Assembly (NCBI GenBank): GCA_963843255.1
Contig: CAWJJQ010000001.1
Location: 62,001 to 126,000 of the forward strand
Direction: 5' to 3'
DNA length: 64,000 nt
From: Bog-159 sp963843255
Lineage (GTDB): Bacteria > Acidobacteriota > Terriglobia > Bryobacterales > Bryobacteraceae
Shown here piece after piece: positions 27,038-37,200 of this stretch (position 1 is the first letter of the stretch; each line of letters begins with the position of its first letter). Below the pieces are notes generated by a model that was not told the DNA's origin, did not search any database, and saw nothing but the letters and a program-made list of their open reading frames with translations. A program made the position numbers and the translations under genes.

Positions 27038-30000
27038 TCATGGCGCCTCCCAATCGAGAGCATAGATTTGGTCGACTCCCATGTTCCGTGCGGTGACCAG
27101 CGAGTCATTCGGGGCTGTTGCGAACCACCCCCAGCCCGCCAGTGAGATATTCTTCAGCCGGGTGACAAGTTCCGCCTTGCGGTCGCGCACCCGAACACGC
27201 CGCCATCCACCCGCGCTGCTAAAGAACAGAAATTCGCCGTCCCGGGACCAGCTTGGAGTTCCGCTCCCATTATTGAAAAGCTCGGTCTGCGTCCGCGTCC
27301 GCATGTCATACAGCACGAGCTTGCTCCCGGACCCCGAAAGGCCCGCAATGAAGCGGCCGTCGGGCGACCAGCGGGGCGACCACATGTCTTGCGATCCGGG
27401 CAGGATCGACACACGCCTCGTTTTCAGGTCCACGACATGGATGGCTGCGTCGGCGGCCTGGAATTGACCCTGGACACTCAGAAGATTCTTCCCCTTGGTA
27501 CCAAATGCCAGCAACGCTGCGTCCGGCGACCAAGACACGTCGCAGTCGCCGTCCGGTCCACTCTCTCCGTTGCTCACCTGCCTTGGCGCTCCCCCGTCGA
27601 AGGGCACCAGGTAAATCCGCGTTGGCTGTCCGTCAGGCGAACCGACGAAGGCAATCTGCCTCCCGTCGGGTGACCAATGCGGCATTCCAGCTTTGAAAGG
27701 AGGCGAGGTGAGTTGAAGCCGCTGGCTCCCGTCCGCCGAGCTTCTGAAAAGCGTCCCCTCAGGAACTGAGGCATAGCTAACCCATTTCTCATCCTTAGAG
27801 AACTCGAGACCTGTCCCCGAGACGCCTACTAGTTCCAGAGCGAATTGGCCCGATCTCAGGTCGTAACGCAGGAACTCGTTCCTATTCTCCCAGCCCTCGA
27901 AATACACGCGCTTGCCATCGGCGCTGGGAAGTGGAGCTGCCGCCATCAGCAGGCCGGTATTCAATCGAGCCGGCTCGCGGCTGGCTTGCTCGACAAAGCC
28001 CACATTCTCGCGAAGGGCCCAGAGCGCGTGATTCGCCTCGAACACGAAATATTCTCCATTCGGCGTCCAGTTACCGCAACACATCTGCCACGATGGATTC
28101 CAGCCGGGAAGCAGCCTATGAAGGCCACTGCCATCGGTCCGCACCTCCCATATTCGTTGCGGCTTAACGCCGCCACCCCCAACAGAAAAGCGGATCTTGC
28201 GGCCATCTGGCGACCATCGAGGGAAAAAGGGTTGGCCCGCAACGGCAGCGACTTTGCGGACGTCCGTCCCGTCTCGGTTGGCGAGGCGTAATTCCTTATT
28301 TCGGGCGTAGACCAGTTGCCTGCCATCGGGAGACCATGTGGCTGCGTCGTTGTCAGCCACCAGGTTGCCCAGCCGGCGCGGCGCGCCTCCGAGTATCGGC
28401 TCGGTCCAAAGCTCGCAGCCGCGATCCGAGCCCCTGCAGGCAAGGAATTCCGTCCGCTCCGGGTTAATATCCAGCAGACATACAACGCCCTTCATTTGCA
28501 TCGTCAATGGGACGGACTCTCCCCCTTTCAGCGAAACCTGACAGGCCGGCACACTGGTATCGTTTGTCGAAAAAAAGATGCGGGAACCGTCGGAAATGAA
28601 AGGGGGGAATGAGAATATCGGACGGCTGTCGTGGGTGATCTCGGCTATACCGGTAACGCGGGGCACAGGCAGCGGGCGGCTGAACCAAAGGAAGGCCGCA
28701 ACCCCAGTGGCAGCGACTGCGGCCGCCAATGCCCATTTGAGCCAGTTGCGTTGCTCCGGTGCCTCTCCACGGGGCAGCGATGGTGAGGACCGCTGCAGGG
28801 CGAATTCGAGATCGGCTGCGGTTTGGAACCGTCGGGCCGGTTCCTTCTCCAGGCACCGGCGCACGATATGTTCCAGCGCCGGCGGAGTTGAGGCCGGCAA
28901 TTGCGGCGGCTCATCCCTCAAGATTGCCTTCATCACCTCCACTGAGGAGGAGCCGGAGAATGCCCGCCGACCGCCTAGCATCTCATAAAGGATCACACCG
29001 AAGCTGAACAGGTCCGAGCGCTGGTCGACCGGCTCGCCCCGCACCTGCTCCGGCGACATGTAGGCTACCGTACCTACGGGAGAGCTTGGGTATGTCTCAC
29101 ACCCGGCTGTCGTCGAATCCGGCGCGCTTTCTTCGACGGCCGCATCGTGTAACGTGCTCAACTGCCGCTCGGGCAAAAGCTTTGCCAGTCCAAAATCCAG
29201 TATCTTTACCTGCCCGCGACGCGTGACAAACAGATTGGCCGGCTTGATGTCGCGATGGACAATGCCCCGCGTGTGCGCCGCCTCCAGCGCGCCTGCGATC
29301 TGCACCGCCAAATCCACCAGTTCATGGAGCTGCAGCGGCCTCTCCCTAAGCAGATCTTTAAGCGTCTGCCCTTCCAGCAGTTCCATCGCGATGAAGGGCC
29401 GGCTGTGATGTTCGCCGATTTCGTAGACGGTGCAAATGTTGGGATGGTTTAGCGACGCGGCTGCGCGCGCCTCCTGCTGGAAGCGTGCTAAAGGCTGCGG
29501 ATGCTTGCTGTATTCCTCGGGCAGAAACTTCAGCGCTACGCTTCGCTTGAGCTTGAGATCTTTCGCCCGGAAAACGACACCCATTCCGCCGCTACCTAGC
29601 TTGTCCAGGACCAGATAGTGGGAGACGGATTTGCCCTCCAGATCCCCGGTATCGATCCGAGGAGTGGGTGCAGGTGGTTCGGGGGCTAATGCCTCAACCA
29701 CTTCGACTTGCCCTACGAAGCGGTAGCTGCGGCGCGCCACGGTTTCGATGTAACGCGGCGCTTCGGCCGATTCTCCCAGAACATCCCGCAGCCGACGGAC
29801 GGCGGTGTTGATGCCGTGGTCGAATTCGACAACGGTTTTGTTTGGCCAGAGCCGGTCGCGGATCTCTGTCCGAACGACGACCTTGCCAGAGTTTTCCAGC
29901 AATAGAAGCAAGAGTTGGAATGCCTGCTCTCGCAACTGAAGGCGTATGCCGTGCTTGCGCAGTTCGCCCACGCGGACATCCAGTTCATACGGTCCGAAGC

Positions 30001-30073
30001 GATATAGGCGTGCCCGCTGGAGAGACAATTCAGCCACGGTGCGTGATCCCGCCGAGTCTATCACGGCCGCCAT
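27038..30073 (-). CDS. Winged-helix / Ser-Thr protein kinase / PD40 beta-propeller fusion
   Basis: About 1011 residues. Order: OmpR/CadC-type winged helix (about 22-122, RLYRFGPYELDVRVGEL to RRSYRFVG); Hanks-type kinase (about 152-420) with GSGGMG, the VALKFL lysine, HRDIKPAN catalytic loop, DFGLAK and a GTVAYMSPEQVRG activation segment; one membrane helix near 460-477 (ALAAAVAATGVAAFLW); then six or more PD40/WD-like repeats (SPDGRQIAF, SPDGRKIRF, SPDGRFIAG). DNA-binding, kinase and sensor parts in one chain are frequent in Acidobacteria. TTG 30130 is an alternative start. Divergent from the HAF-repeat gene. Confidence 0.9.
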   Translation of the reverse strand: MAAVIDSAGSRTVAELSLQRARLYRFGPYELDVRVGELRKHGIRLQLREQAFQLLLLLLENSGKVVVRTEIRDRLWPNKTVVEFDHGINTAVRRLRDVLGESAEAPRYIETVARRSYRFVGQVEVVEALAPEPPAPTPRIDTGDLEGKSVSHYLVLDKLGSGGMGVVFRAKDLKLKRSVALKFLPEEYSKHPQPLARFQQEARAAASLNHPNICTVYEIGEHHSRPFIAMELLEGQTLKDLLRERPLQLHELVDLAVQIAGALEAAHTRGIVHRDIKPANLFVTRRGQVKILDFGLAKLLPERQLSTLHDAAVEESAPDSTTAGCETYPSSPVGTVAYMSPEQVRGEPVDQRSDLFSFGVILYEMLGGRRAFSGSSSVEVMKAILRDEPPQLPASTPPALEHIVRRCLEKEPARRFQTAADLEFALQRSSPSLPRGEAPEQRNWLKWALAAAVAATGVAAFLWFSRPLPVPRVTGIAEITHDSRPIFSFPPFISDGSRIFFSTNDTSVPACQVSLKGGESVPLTMQMKGVVCLLDINPERTEFLACRGSDRGCELWTEPILGGAPRRLGNLVADNDAATWSPDGRQLVYARNKELRLANRDGTDVRKVAAVAGQPFFPRWSPDGRKIRFSVGGGGVKPQRIWEVRTDGSGLHRLLPGWNPSWQMCCGNWTPNGEYFVFEANHALWALRENVGFVEQASREPARLNTGLLMAAAPLPSADGKRVYFEGWENRNEFLRYDLRSGQFALELVGVSGTGLEFSKDEKWVSYASVPEGTLFRSSADGSQRLQLTSPPFKAGMPHWSPDGRQIAFVGSPDGQPTRIYLVPFDGGAPRQVSNGESGPDGDCDVSWSPDAALLAFGTKGKNLLSVQGQFQAADAAIHVVDLKTRRVSILPGSQDMWSPRWSPDGRFIAGLSGSGSKLVLYDMRTRTQTELFNNGSGTPSWSRDGEFLFFSSAGGWRRVRVRDRKAELVTRLKNISLAGWGWFATAPNDSLVTARNMGVDQIYALDWEAP

Positions 30074-30214
30074 TTCGCCAGCAAGTCCCGCATTTTTCGA
30101 TAGGTACGCGGTTACCGGGATGTTACCCAACGGTTACCGCCCGCGGATTGAAATAGGCGGGCGCGAACCGCATAATCGCAATCAAGCCGCGAATCGGAGC
30201 GGCTGGAGGGTGAC

Positions 30215-31369
30215 ATGAATCAATACACAAAACGTGAACATGACTCGGCCGGCTATTGGATCAAGCGGCGGAACACTTGGAGCGGAGCAGGGAAAGCGGC
30301 GTGCGCGCTGCTCTTCGCGGTCTGCGGGGCGGGGCTGGGCCTTCCTGGGAGCGCCCAAGGCTCCGGATTCGCCACGTTCAACGCCCCGGGCGCGGGCACG
30401 GCCGCGGGCCAAGGCACCTGGGTTACCGCAATCAACGCGTCAGGAGAGAGCACCGGGTTCTATTGGGACTCGAACTGGGGGAGGCACGGCTTCCTGCGCT
30501 CTAAAAACGGCCACATGGTCACATTCGACGCTCCGGCGTCGTGCGGCACCTGGGGCAGCAGTATCAACGCATCTGGGGTGATCGCCGGAATCTTCCTTGA
30601 CGGGAGCTGCTCTTTTTTCCATGGCTTTCTGCGCGATCCCGGCGGCGTAATCACGACCATCGATGCTCCAGCCGCGGGCACCGGCAACAACCAAGGCACA
30701 TTTGCCGAGAGCGTCAATCCATCGGGGGCGATCGCGGGAGACTACGTTGACGTGAACTATGTGAGTCACGGCTTTCTGCGCGATCCCGACGGCGACTTCA
30801 CGACGTTCGACATTACGGGCTCGACATCCATTTCGATTCCTTACCCAGCAGGCCTTAGCCCATCGGGGGCCATTACCGGATACTATTTCGATGCGAACAG
30901 TGTGGGTCACGGCTTTCTGCGCACTCCCAGCGGCACGATCAAGACTTTCGAAGTTACAGGTGGGGGAACAGGCGCTGGCCAGGGTACCGGTACATCAGGC
31001 ATGAACCAGTGGGGGGCCATCTTGGGATACTATATAGACGCCGGCAATGTGGGCCATAGCTTCGTGCGTGCTCCCGGCGGCGCTATTACCACGTTTGGCA
31101 TTTCTGGCGCGGGCACTAGCGCGGGCCAGGGCACCTACACATCTAACATCAACGCGTCGGGTGAAGTCGTGGGAACCTATGTTGACGGCAACAACGTGCA
31201 GCATGGCTTCTACGGCACGCCTGGCAGCCTCGCGACGCTTGACGCTCCTGGCGCGGGCACTGCCCCCGGCCAAGGATCTGCCACCCAGGCCAACAACGCG
31301 TTCGGCGAGATCGCCGGATTTTATATCGACGGGGGTGGCGTGTTACACGGCTTCGTGTGGACACCGTGA
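30215..31369 (+). CDS. Secreted HAF-repeat-like protein
   Basis: 384 residues. A signal peptide is likely (hydrophobic residues 27-43, ending GSAQG). The mature part is seven or eight repeats of about 45 residues: an FDAPGAGT-type segment, GTFAESVNPSGAIAGDYVD-type, then HGFLRDPDG-type, matching the HAF repeat that builds beta-propellers. GGAGGGTGAC before the ATG is a good ribosome site. Shares an 84-141 bp divergent promoter region with the kinase gene, which may sense or control it (inference). Function unknown. Confidence 0.8.
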   Translation: MNQYTKREHDSAGYWIKRRNTWSGAGKAACALLFAVCGAGLGLPGSAQGSGFATFNAPGAGTAAGQGTWVTAINASGESTGFYWDSNWGRHGFLRSKNGHMVTFDAPASCGTWGSSINASGVIAGIFLDGSCSFFHGFLRDPGGVITTIDAPAAGTGNNQGTFAESVNPSGAIAGDYVDVNYVSHGFLRDPDGDFTTFDITGSTSISIPYPAGLSPSGAITGYYFDANSVGHGFLRTPSGTIKTFEVTGGGTGAGQGTGTSGMNQWGAILGYYIDAGNVGHSFVRAPGGAITTFGISGAGTSAGQGTYTSNINASGEVVGTYVDGNNVQHGFYGTPGSLATLDAPGAGTAPGQGSATQANNAFGEIAGFYIDGGGVLHGFVWTP

Positions 31370-31486
31370 GTCCGGCCGGAAGCCTGTCTGTCACCGCGCG
31401 ACCGCGCCTCCGGGGGAATAAGAGGCGCGGCCACCCGGGTTTTGTCCTGGAGAGAGCGAGGCATGCGAGTGAATCGGCGAGTTTAT
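31370..31486. other. Gap after the HAF-repeat gene
   Basis: Contains CGCGCCTCCGGGGGAATAAGAGGCGCG (31398-31424), arms CGCGCCTC and GAGGCGCG, a perfect eight-base inverted repeat that could act as a transcription stop for the HAF-repeat gene, although no T-run follows. No gene seen. Confidence 0.45.
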
Positions 31487-31831
31487 TCATCGAGCAATGT
31501 ATAGGTCATGGATCACGGCACCGGAAGTAATCCACGTGAAAGTGTAGCGCGCTCCCTCGTGAAGTGCGGCCCGCAGGTGGTGGCCAGGCGCAGGACTAGG
31601 CAGGAGGCTGCGACTGCCTGGCATCCATGTTTCAAAATCCCCGTACGATGTTCTGGAACGTTCTGGCAGTGTCCTTAAGACCGTCCCCCGCTCCACGCCT
31701 AGCTGTTTGGCAATGGCCCAGATGCTTGCGCCCCGCTGGCGCATCTCGATCACCCGTTCCCGGTTGAAAATCGCTTTGGGCAGCCATGTCGCCGGCGGGA
31801 ACAATCGCCAGCGGGAACAATAAGGGAACAT
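31487..31831 (-). pseudogene. Possible C-terminal remnant of a serine recombinase
   Basis: 114-residue frame. Residues 20-55 (AIFNRERVIEMRQRGASIWAIAKQLGVERGTVLRTL) match the resolvase-type HTH that closes small serine recombinases. The catalytic N-terminal domain is absent upstream, and the last 50 residues look non-coding. It lies 0.1-0.45 kb inside the right end of the tRNA-Phe element, where a recombinase would be expected. The call rests on the HTH only. Confidence 0.45.
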
Positions 31832-31944
31832 CGCCAGGGCGAAAATGGCCTAAATGATCCTAAACCGTCCTGAATGTGATGCAGTGTAATCTCTTTGCTG
31901 CCATTGACTTCCACTGATTCCGAACCACTTGGCATTGTCGGTAA

Positions 31945-31995
31945 GCAGTCCTGAAAAGGTTGGCGTCGGCGGTTCGATTCCGTCCCTGGCCACCA
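31945..31995 (+). repeat. Copy of the tRNA-Phe 3' end (right attachment-site repeat)
   Basis: 51 bases repeating 23510-23560 with two substitutions, both C to T, in the two strands of the anticodon stem; the last 35 bases with CCA are identical. No D-arm or acceptor 5' strand precedes it, so it is not a tRNA gene but the duplicated target of site-specific integration. Confidence 0.85.
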
Positions 31996-32366
31996 CAATA
32001 ACTTAGAAGTGGCCAGAAACATCGGGGCTTCAGTCAAAGGAACAATATGGGAACATTCAAACCGCAGTTCCCTGACCTGTTCCCGCCTCTCTCTCCTTCC
32101 ATTAGCTAGCTTCCACATCTCGCGGGCCGTACTCTCCGTCTTCGCAATGTGACTACGGGCGAGCTCGGCGTACCGTAAATGTGCTGCAGCACATTTGAGA
32201 TATCTCGGCTGCATTCAGTGGATTGCATCGGCGGTGAATGACCGTATCGGAATCGAGCCTAAAGCCTGAAGCATCGGCTCCGGAAGGGTGTCTGACGATC
32301 CGACAAGTGGCACCGGCAAACGCTACACCGTTACCGATGAACCGGTGACGTAATCGATCAATCGCC
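31996..32366. other. Gap outside the element's right end
   Basis: 371 bp without a credible gene on either strand; minus-strand frames here run through the tRNA fragment and lack family features. It contains GTAAATGTGCTGCAGCACATTTGAG: TGTGCTGCAGCACA at 32178-32191 is a perfect 14-base palindrome of unknown role. Confidence 0.45.
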
Positions 32367-32946
32367 TCACGGCGACCTACGGGTGAGATAGTACGTGCAT
32401 ACGCCGGAATCATCGTGAATGTTTACGAGCACCAGCCCGTGTTCGGCGATGAGGCGTTGATAGTCAGGGACGGCGTAATAGCGAAATGTCACGCCGTTCA
32501 TCGTGCCTATGACACCGGTATTGTCAACGCCCTCGATCTCCGTCGCTGTGAAGAGAAACGGCGCACTCGGCTTGAGCGCACGTGACACACTTGCGAAACA
32601 CGGCAGCCTGATCCGCGGGCGTAAGGTGAAAAATCATCCCCCACGAAATCGCCGCGTCGAAGCAGCCATCCAGGAACGGACACCGCCGAGCGTCACCGCG
32701 CACGATCAGCGTCCCCGGAAGGTTGAGTCGGAACCGGGCAAGCATTCCAGCAGAGCTGTCGAGACCAACGACGCGATGGCCGGCATTCACAAGCGCCTCG
32801 GTGATCGGCACGCCGTTGCCGCAGCCGACATCCAGAATGCGCGAGTGGGATGGGAGCGGATCGGCGATGGCAAGCGCTTCAGCGACGCCGAAAGTCCGGC
32901 TGCGGTCGGTCGGGTACCAGTCGGCAATCAAATCGTACTCGCGCAT
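32367..32946 (-). pseudogene. Class I SAM-dependent methyltransferase, frameshifted
   Basis: From ATG 32946 (MREYDLIADWYPTDRS) the frame shows SAM motif I in ILDVGCGNG near residue 38, VVGLDSSAGML, and the post-III AAISWGMIFHL, then derails after AAVFRK into CVTCAQAE. The other frame resumes exactly there with VSRALKPSAPFLFTATEIEG and runs to RRSP at 32367. One extra T in a TGTGT stretch near 32590 explains the break. Joined length is about 193 residues, normal for a small methyltransferase (Methyltransf_11/25 type). It lies just outside the element's right end. Confidence 0.75.
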
Positions 32947-33349
32947 GATCTGCCTATTTGATTTTACGCGAGACGTCCACACGGGAGGGGCGAACGTTAA
33001 GCGCAAGCAGTCGCAAAGCTTTTACCGACGATTGCGAAGCACGTCGACCCGCTTCGGTCGGATCACGCGCCACTCGGAGAAAGGTATTGTCGAGGGCGCC
33101 GCTGGATTAGCAACCGGAAACTCCCTTGGCACAGCCCATTTGGGCGCCGGCGCCCTATGTCCGGCATTGCGGACCCGGCGTGAGCCGACCGCCGATCCCC
33201 GGTCGAATCGCCCGCCGCGACACGTCGGGGAGCGGGCGTTGACCACTTCGGCCGTTCTGTGATGTAATCTAGGCAACCAAATCGTCTCGCGTTCTCGACG
33301 CCGGATATGTCCCGGAGCTGAACTGGAAAGTGCGCTAAGGGGGAGTTTA
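32947..33349. other. 403-bp gap
   Basis: No gene seen on either strand; short frames here have no recognisable domains. The last 50 bases hold the leader of the secreted protein gene, including GGGGGAG. Confidence 0.45.
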
Positions 33350-34066
33350 ATGCAGAAGAAAACGCTCAGCTTCCTTCCGTTGGTTTTCCTCGCCCAGATG
33401 GTGGTCCTTGGCGCAAACTCCCCGGCACGCGCGCAGGCGGAGAAGGTTCCCTATCCAGCCATGGCTCCTCTCGACCAGTATCTGGTGCCGGACGAGAACT
33501 CCGAAATCGCCCTGGCTCGCAGTGGCGCTCCAGCATCCATTGCGGATGCCGCCGAAGTGATGGTGCTGGGACGGGCGGGATACACGACCGCGGTGAAGGG
33601 CAGGAATGGCTTTCTCTGTCTCGTCGAGCGATCCTGGGGCGCCGCCACCAATGATCCGGAGTTCTGGAATCCCAAAGTGCGCTCCCCCATTTGTTTCAAT
33701 CCGCCAGCCGCAAGAACCTTTGCGCCCATCTTCTTGATGAAGACCCAACTGGTCCTGGAAGGAAAATCGAAGGCGGCGATCGTCGAGGCCACCGCATCCG
33801 CGCTGGATAAGAAGGAACTGCCCGCGTTGGAGCCGGGAGCGATGTGCTACATGCTGTCCAAACAGCAGTACCTAAGCGACCGCGGCATGCGCTGGCATCC
33901 CCATCTGATGTTTTTTGTCGCGGGCAGCGTGGCGAAAAGCTGGGGAGCCAATCTGCCCGGCTCGCCGGTTATCGCCGCGGACGACCCTGAAGAACGCGCG
34001 ACGATTTTCCTCGTCTGGGCCGGCCAATGGTCCGATGGCACACCGGCTCCCCAGGCCGTGCACTGA
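33350..34066 (+). CDS. Hypothetical secreted protein
   Basis: 238 residues. Signal peptide: Lys-Lys start, hydrophobic 6-22, ARAQA cleavage region. Mature part is not assigned to a named family; it contains several Trp-rich stretches (ERSWGAATNDPEFWNP, MRWHPHLMFF) and four Cys, and the end GSPVIAADDPEERATIFLVWAGQWSDGTPAP is well structured. Similar proteins of about 230 residues exist in soil bacteria without known role. GGGGGAG precedes ATG 33350 by four to five bases. Confidence 0.7.
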   Translation: MQKKTLSFLPLVFLAQMVVLGANSPARAQAEKVPYPAMAPLDQYLVPDENSEIALARSGAPASIADAAEVMVLGRAGYTTAVKGRNGFLCLVERSWGAATNDPEFWNPKVRSPICFNPPAARTFAPIFLMKTQLVLEGKSKAAIVEATASALDKKELPALEPGAMCYMLSKQQYLSDRGMRWHPHLMFFVAGSVAKSWGANLPGSPVIAADDPEERATIFLVWAGQWSDGTPAPQAVH

Positions 34067-34213
34067 CACGGGATTTCAATTCTGGGAAAAGCGCACGATT
34101 GCGCCGGTCTATTATCCCGCTTTAATCCATAAAAACTAACCTGATTTAACCAAACGGAGTATCGTTAAATTCCGGAGTTGAGCAATATATAAACAGAGTA
34201 TCGAGTCCTGAAT

Positions 34214-37200
34214 ATGGAAAATGCCCGCCGCGCGCTGATCGAGAGCTTCCTGGTGGCTGTGGCCGGCGCCACGGTGTACCAGGGGGCAAAGGATTTAATC
34301 TTTCCGCACTTGTCGCTTTGGGGCTCGCACGTGAACACCATCCTGGCTTTCGGGCTGGTAGCGGCCTGCGCCACTTTTGTGGCCTCCCGCAAAAATGCGC
34401 GGCTTACCCGCCTGGCGGCGGATCACTCCGCGGCGTACCTGCGCGCGGAAAGGGACCGGGATGCGCTGGCCGATGCGATTGAACAGGCTTCCGATTCGAT
34501 CGTCATCACGGACCGCCGGGGAAATATCCAGTACGTCAACCCGGCGTTCAGCACCCTGACCGGTTACACCGCGCAGGAAGCTATAGGCCAGAATCCGCGC
34601 ATTCTGGTTTCCGGAAGGCAGGCCGCGGAGTTCTACAAGGAAATGTGGAACACCATCGTGTCCGGGAATATCTGGCAAGGCGAACTCGTCAACCGCCGTA
34701 AGGATGGGACGCTGTACGTGGAGGAGATGACCATCACGCCCGTTCGCGAACCGGACGGCGCCATCTCCCGCTTCATCGCCATCAAGAAAGACGCGACCGC
34801 CCGCCGGGAAACCCGGGAAGCCAGAGCCCTGCTGGCATCCATCGTGGAATCGTCCGAAGATGCCATATTCGCCAACACGCCGGATGGCCGGATCACCACC
34901 TGGAACCGCGGCGCGGAAGAGTTGTACGGTTATCGGGCCGGCGAAATCCTGGGGCGGCCGTTGTCCATGCTGGTGTGCCCCGAAAACCAGGAGCTTTTAA
35001 ATCAAAACCAACAGGCGATGCTGCGCGGCGAAAAGTTGCCCGCCTTCGATGGCGTCGGGATCCGGAAAGATGGCACGCGCATCGACATTCTGCTGCGTCC
35101 CTTTCCAGTTAAGAATGATGCAGGCAGGATCGTCGGTTGCGCCGCCATTGTGCGCGACATCTCGCTGCGCAAGGAAGCCGAACAGGCCCGCGGTCTGCTG
35201 GCATCCATCGTGGATTCTACCGAAGACGCCATCTTCAGCAACGCGTTGGACGGCGCGTTCTTGACCTGGAACAAAGGCGCGGAAGCCATGTGGGGCTATC
35301 GCTCCGCGGAGATGATCGGAAAATCCATCGCGCTTCTGGTGACCCCGGAACGTCTCCCGGAGCAGGGGCGGGTTCTGGACGGCATTCGTCGCGGGGAGAG
35401 CTCGCAATTCGAGTCCGAGACCATGCGCATGGACGGCAGCATCGTCCAGGTGGCGTTGACGGTTTCGCCGGTCCGCAACGGGGCAGGCGGGGTGGTGGGC
35501 TGTTCCACTATTGCGCGCGATATCGGCGGCCGCAAACGGGCCGAGCAAGCCTTGCGCCAAAACGAGCGGAAGTACCGTTCCCTCATTTCCAACATTCCCG
35601 ACGTGGTGTGGACTGCCAACAGCATCGGAGAGCCGGTCTTTGCCAGCGACAGATGCGAGGGTGTGTGCGGATTTAAAGCTGCGGAGATCTGCCGGCCCGG
35701 AGCTTGGCGCGCGCTGATTCACCCCGACGATCTTCCCCATTTCGACGCCGTCATTCACGCCATGCGGGCGAGCAGCGATGGATCGTGGGTCGGACAGAGC
35801 TACAACGAAGAGTACCGCATCCGGCGGAAAGATGGCCAATGGGTCTGGGTCCACTCCCGGGCGACCGGTGTTTACGAAAGAGATGGACTTCGTTACGTGG
35901 ATGGCCTTCTCTCGGATATCACCGCCCGCAAACTCATGGAACAGGATCTGGCGTACCAGGTGACGCACGACGCGTTGACCGGACTGCCAAACCGGCAGGT
36001 TTTGGATGACTCGTTGCACCAAGCCCTGGAGGTCGCCCGCCGCCGCGGCCGGCAACTGGCCCTGCTTACGCTCGACCTGGACGGATTCAAACTGATCAAC
36101 AATACCTTGGGACGACAGGCAGGCGACGACCTGCTGCGGCAGTTCGGGCTGCGGCTGAAAGGCTGCCTCCGCGACTCGGAAATACTGGCCCGCGTGGGCG
36201 GGGATGAGTTTGAGCTGATCCTGTCCCAAAAGGACGACCCGCGGATGGCGCCGCGCATTGCGGAGCGGCTGCTGGCCGCCCTGAGCGCTCCGTTTCACGG
36301 GGACCATGGCGAAGTATTTCTCAGCGCGAGCATCGGGATCGCATTATACCCGCGGGATGGCCGCGATTCGGCCGAGCTGCACAGGAATGCGGATGCCGCC
36401 ATGCAAGCGGCCAAGCGCTACGGCAAGAACCGTTATCAGATGTTTACCGCCGCGATGGGCGTGACCGCCAGCCGGCGTCTGGCCATACAAACCGAGCTGC
36501 ACCACGCCATTGAGCGCCACGAGCTGTCCCTGCACTACCAGCCGAAGGTGGATTTAACCACCGGCGAAGTGGTGGGCATGGAGGCTTTGCTGCGCTGGGA
36601 GAATGCGAAGCTGGGTACTGTAGGGCCATCTGAATTCATACCCGTCGCGGAGGCTACCGGCCTCATCCTGCCGGTTTCGCAGTGGGTGCTGCGCGAGGCC
36701 TGTCGCCAGCAGGTGGCGTGGCGGACCGCCGGATGCCGGCCCGTTCAGGTAGCCGTCAATATCTCCGCGGCCCAGTTCATCGGCGGGCGCCTTCCCGCTA
36801 CCGTGAGGCGGGTGCTGGCGGAAAACGATCTGGATCCGAAATGCCTGGACCTGGAGATTACAGAAAGCGCCGTGATGCAGGACCTCACGGAATCGGCGCG
36901 CCAACTGCGGGAGTTGAAGCAGCTTGGCGTCAGCATATCGCTGGATGATTTCGGCACGGGATACTCTTCGCTGAACTACCTGGCGCGCCTCCCGATCGAC
37001 AACCTGAAGATCGATCAGGGTTTTGTGCGGAGGATGGAGAGCAGCGAGGGCGAAGCCACCCTGATGCATGCCATGATCGCGCTGGCGCACGGCTTTCGCA
37101 TGAAGGCAGTTGCCGAAGGTGTGGAGTCCGTGCATGACCTTGAGGCGCTCAGGGCTTTGGGCTGCGATCTGGCCCAAGGGTATCTGTTGTCGAAGCCCCT

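Larger units (their letters stand above)
23510..31995. mobile_element. Element integrated at tRNA-Phe (decayed genomic island)
   Basis: Bounded on the left by the tRNA-Phe 3' part and on the right by a 51-bp copy of it, 49 of 51 bases identical and the last 35 exact, both in the same orientation. About 8.4 kb of cargo: collagen-like secreted protein, excisionase-like HTH, ribbon-helix-helix protein, PIN/antitoxin pair, receptor kinase, HAF-repeat protein, and a possible serine recombinase remnant near the right end. The first 3.5 kb has visibly lower GC than the flanks. No intact tyrosine integrase was found, so the element is probably immobile or mobilised in trans. Confidence 0.75.

Noticed and set aside
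31945..31995. Second tRNA-Phe gene
   Set aside because: The D-arm and the 5' acceptor strand are missing, so it cannot fold as a tRNA.
31750..32214. 154-codon minus-strand frame across the tRNA fragment
   Set aside because: Contains the reverse-tRNA segment GTESNRRRQPFQDCLPT, a known artefact.
32153..32413. 86-codon minus-strand frame after the element
   Set aside because: No family features and overlaps the end of the methyltransferase remnant in another frame.
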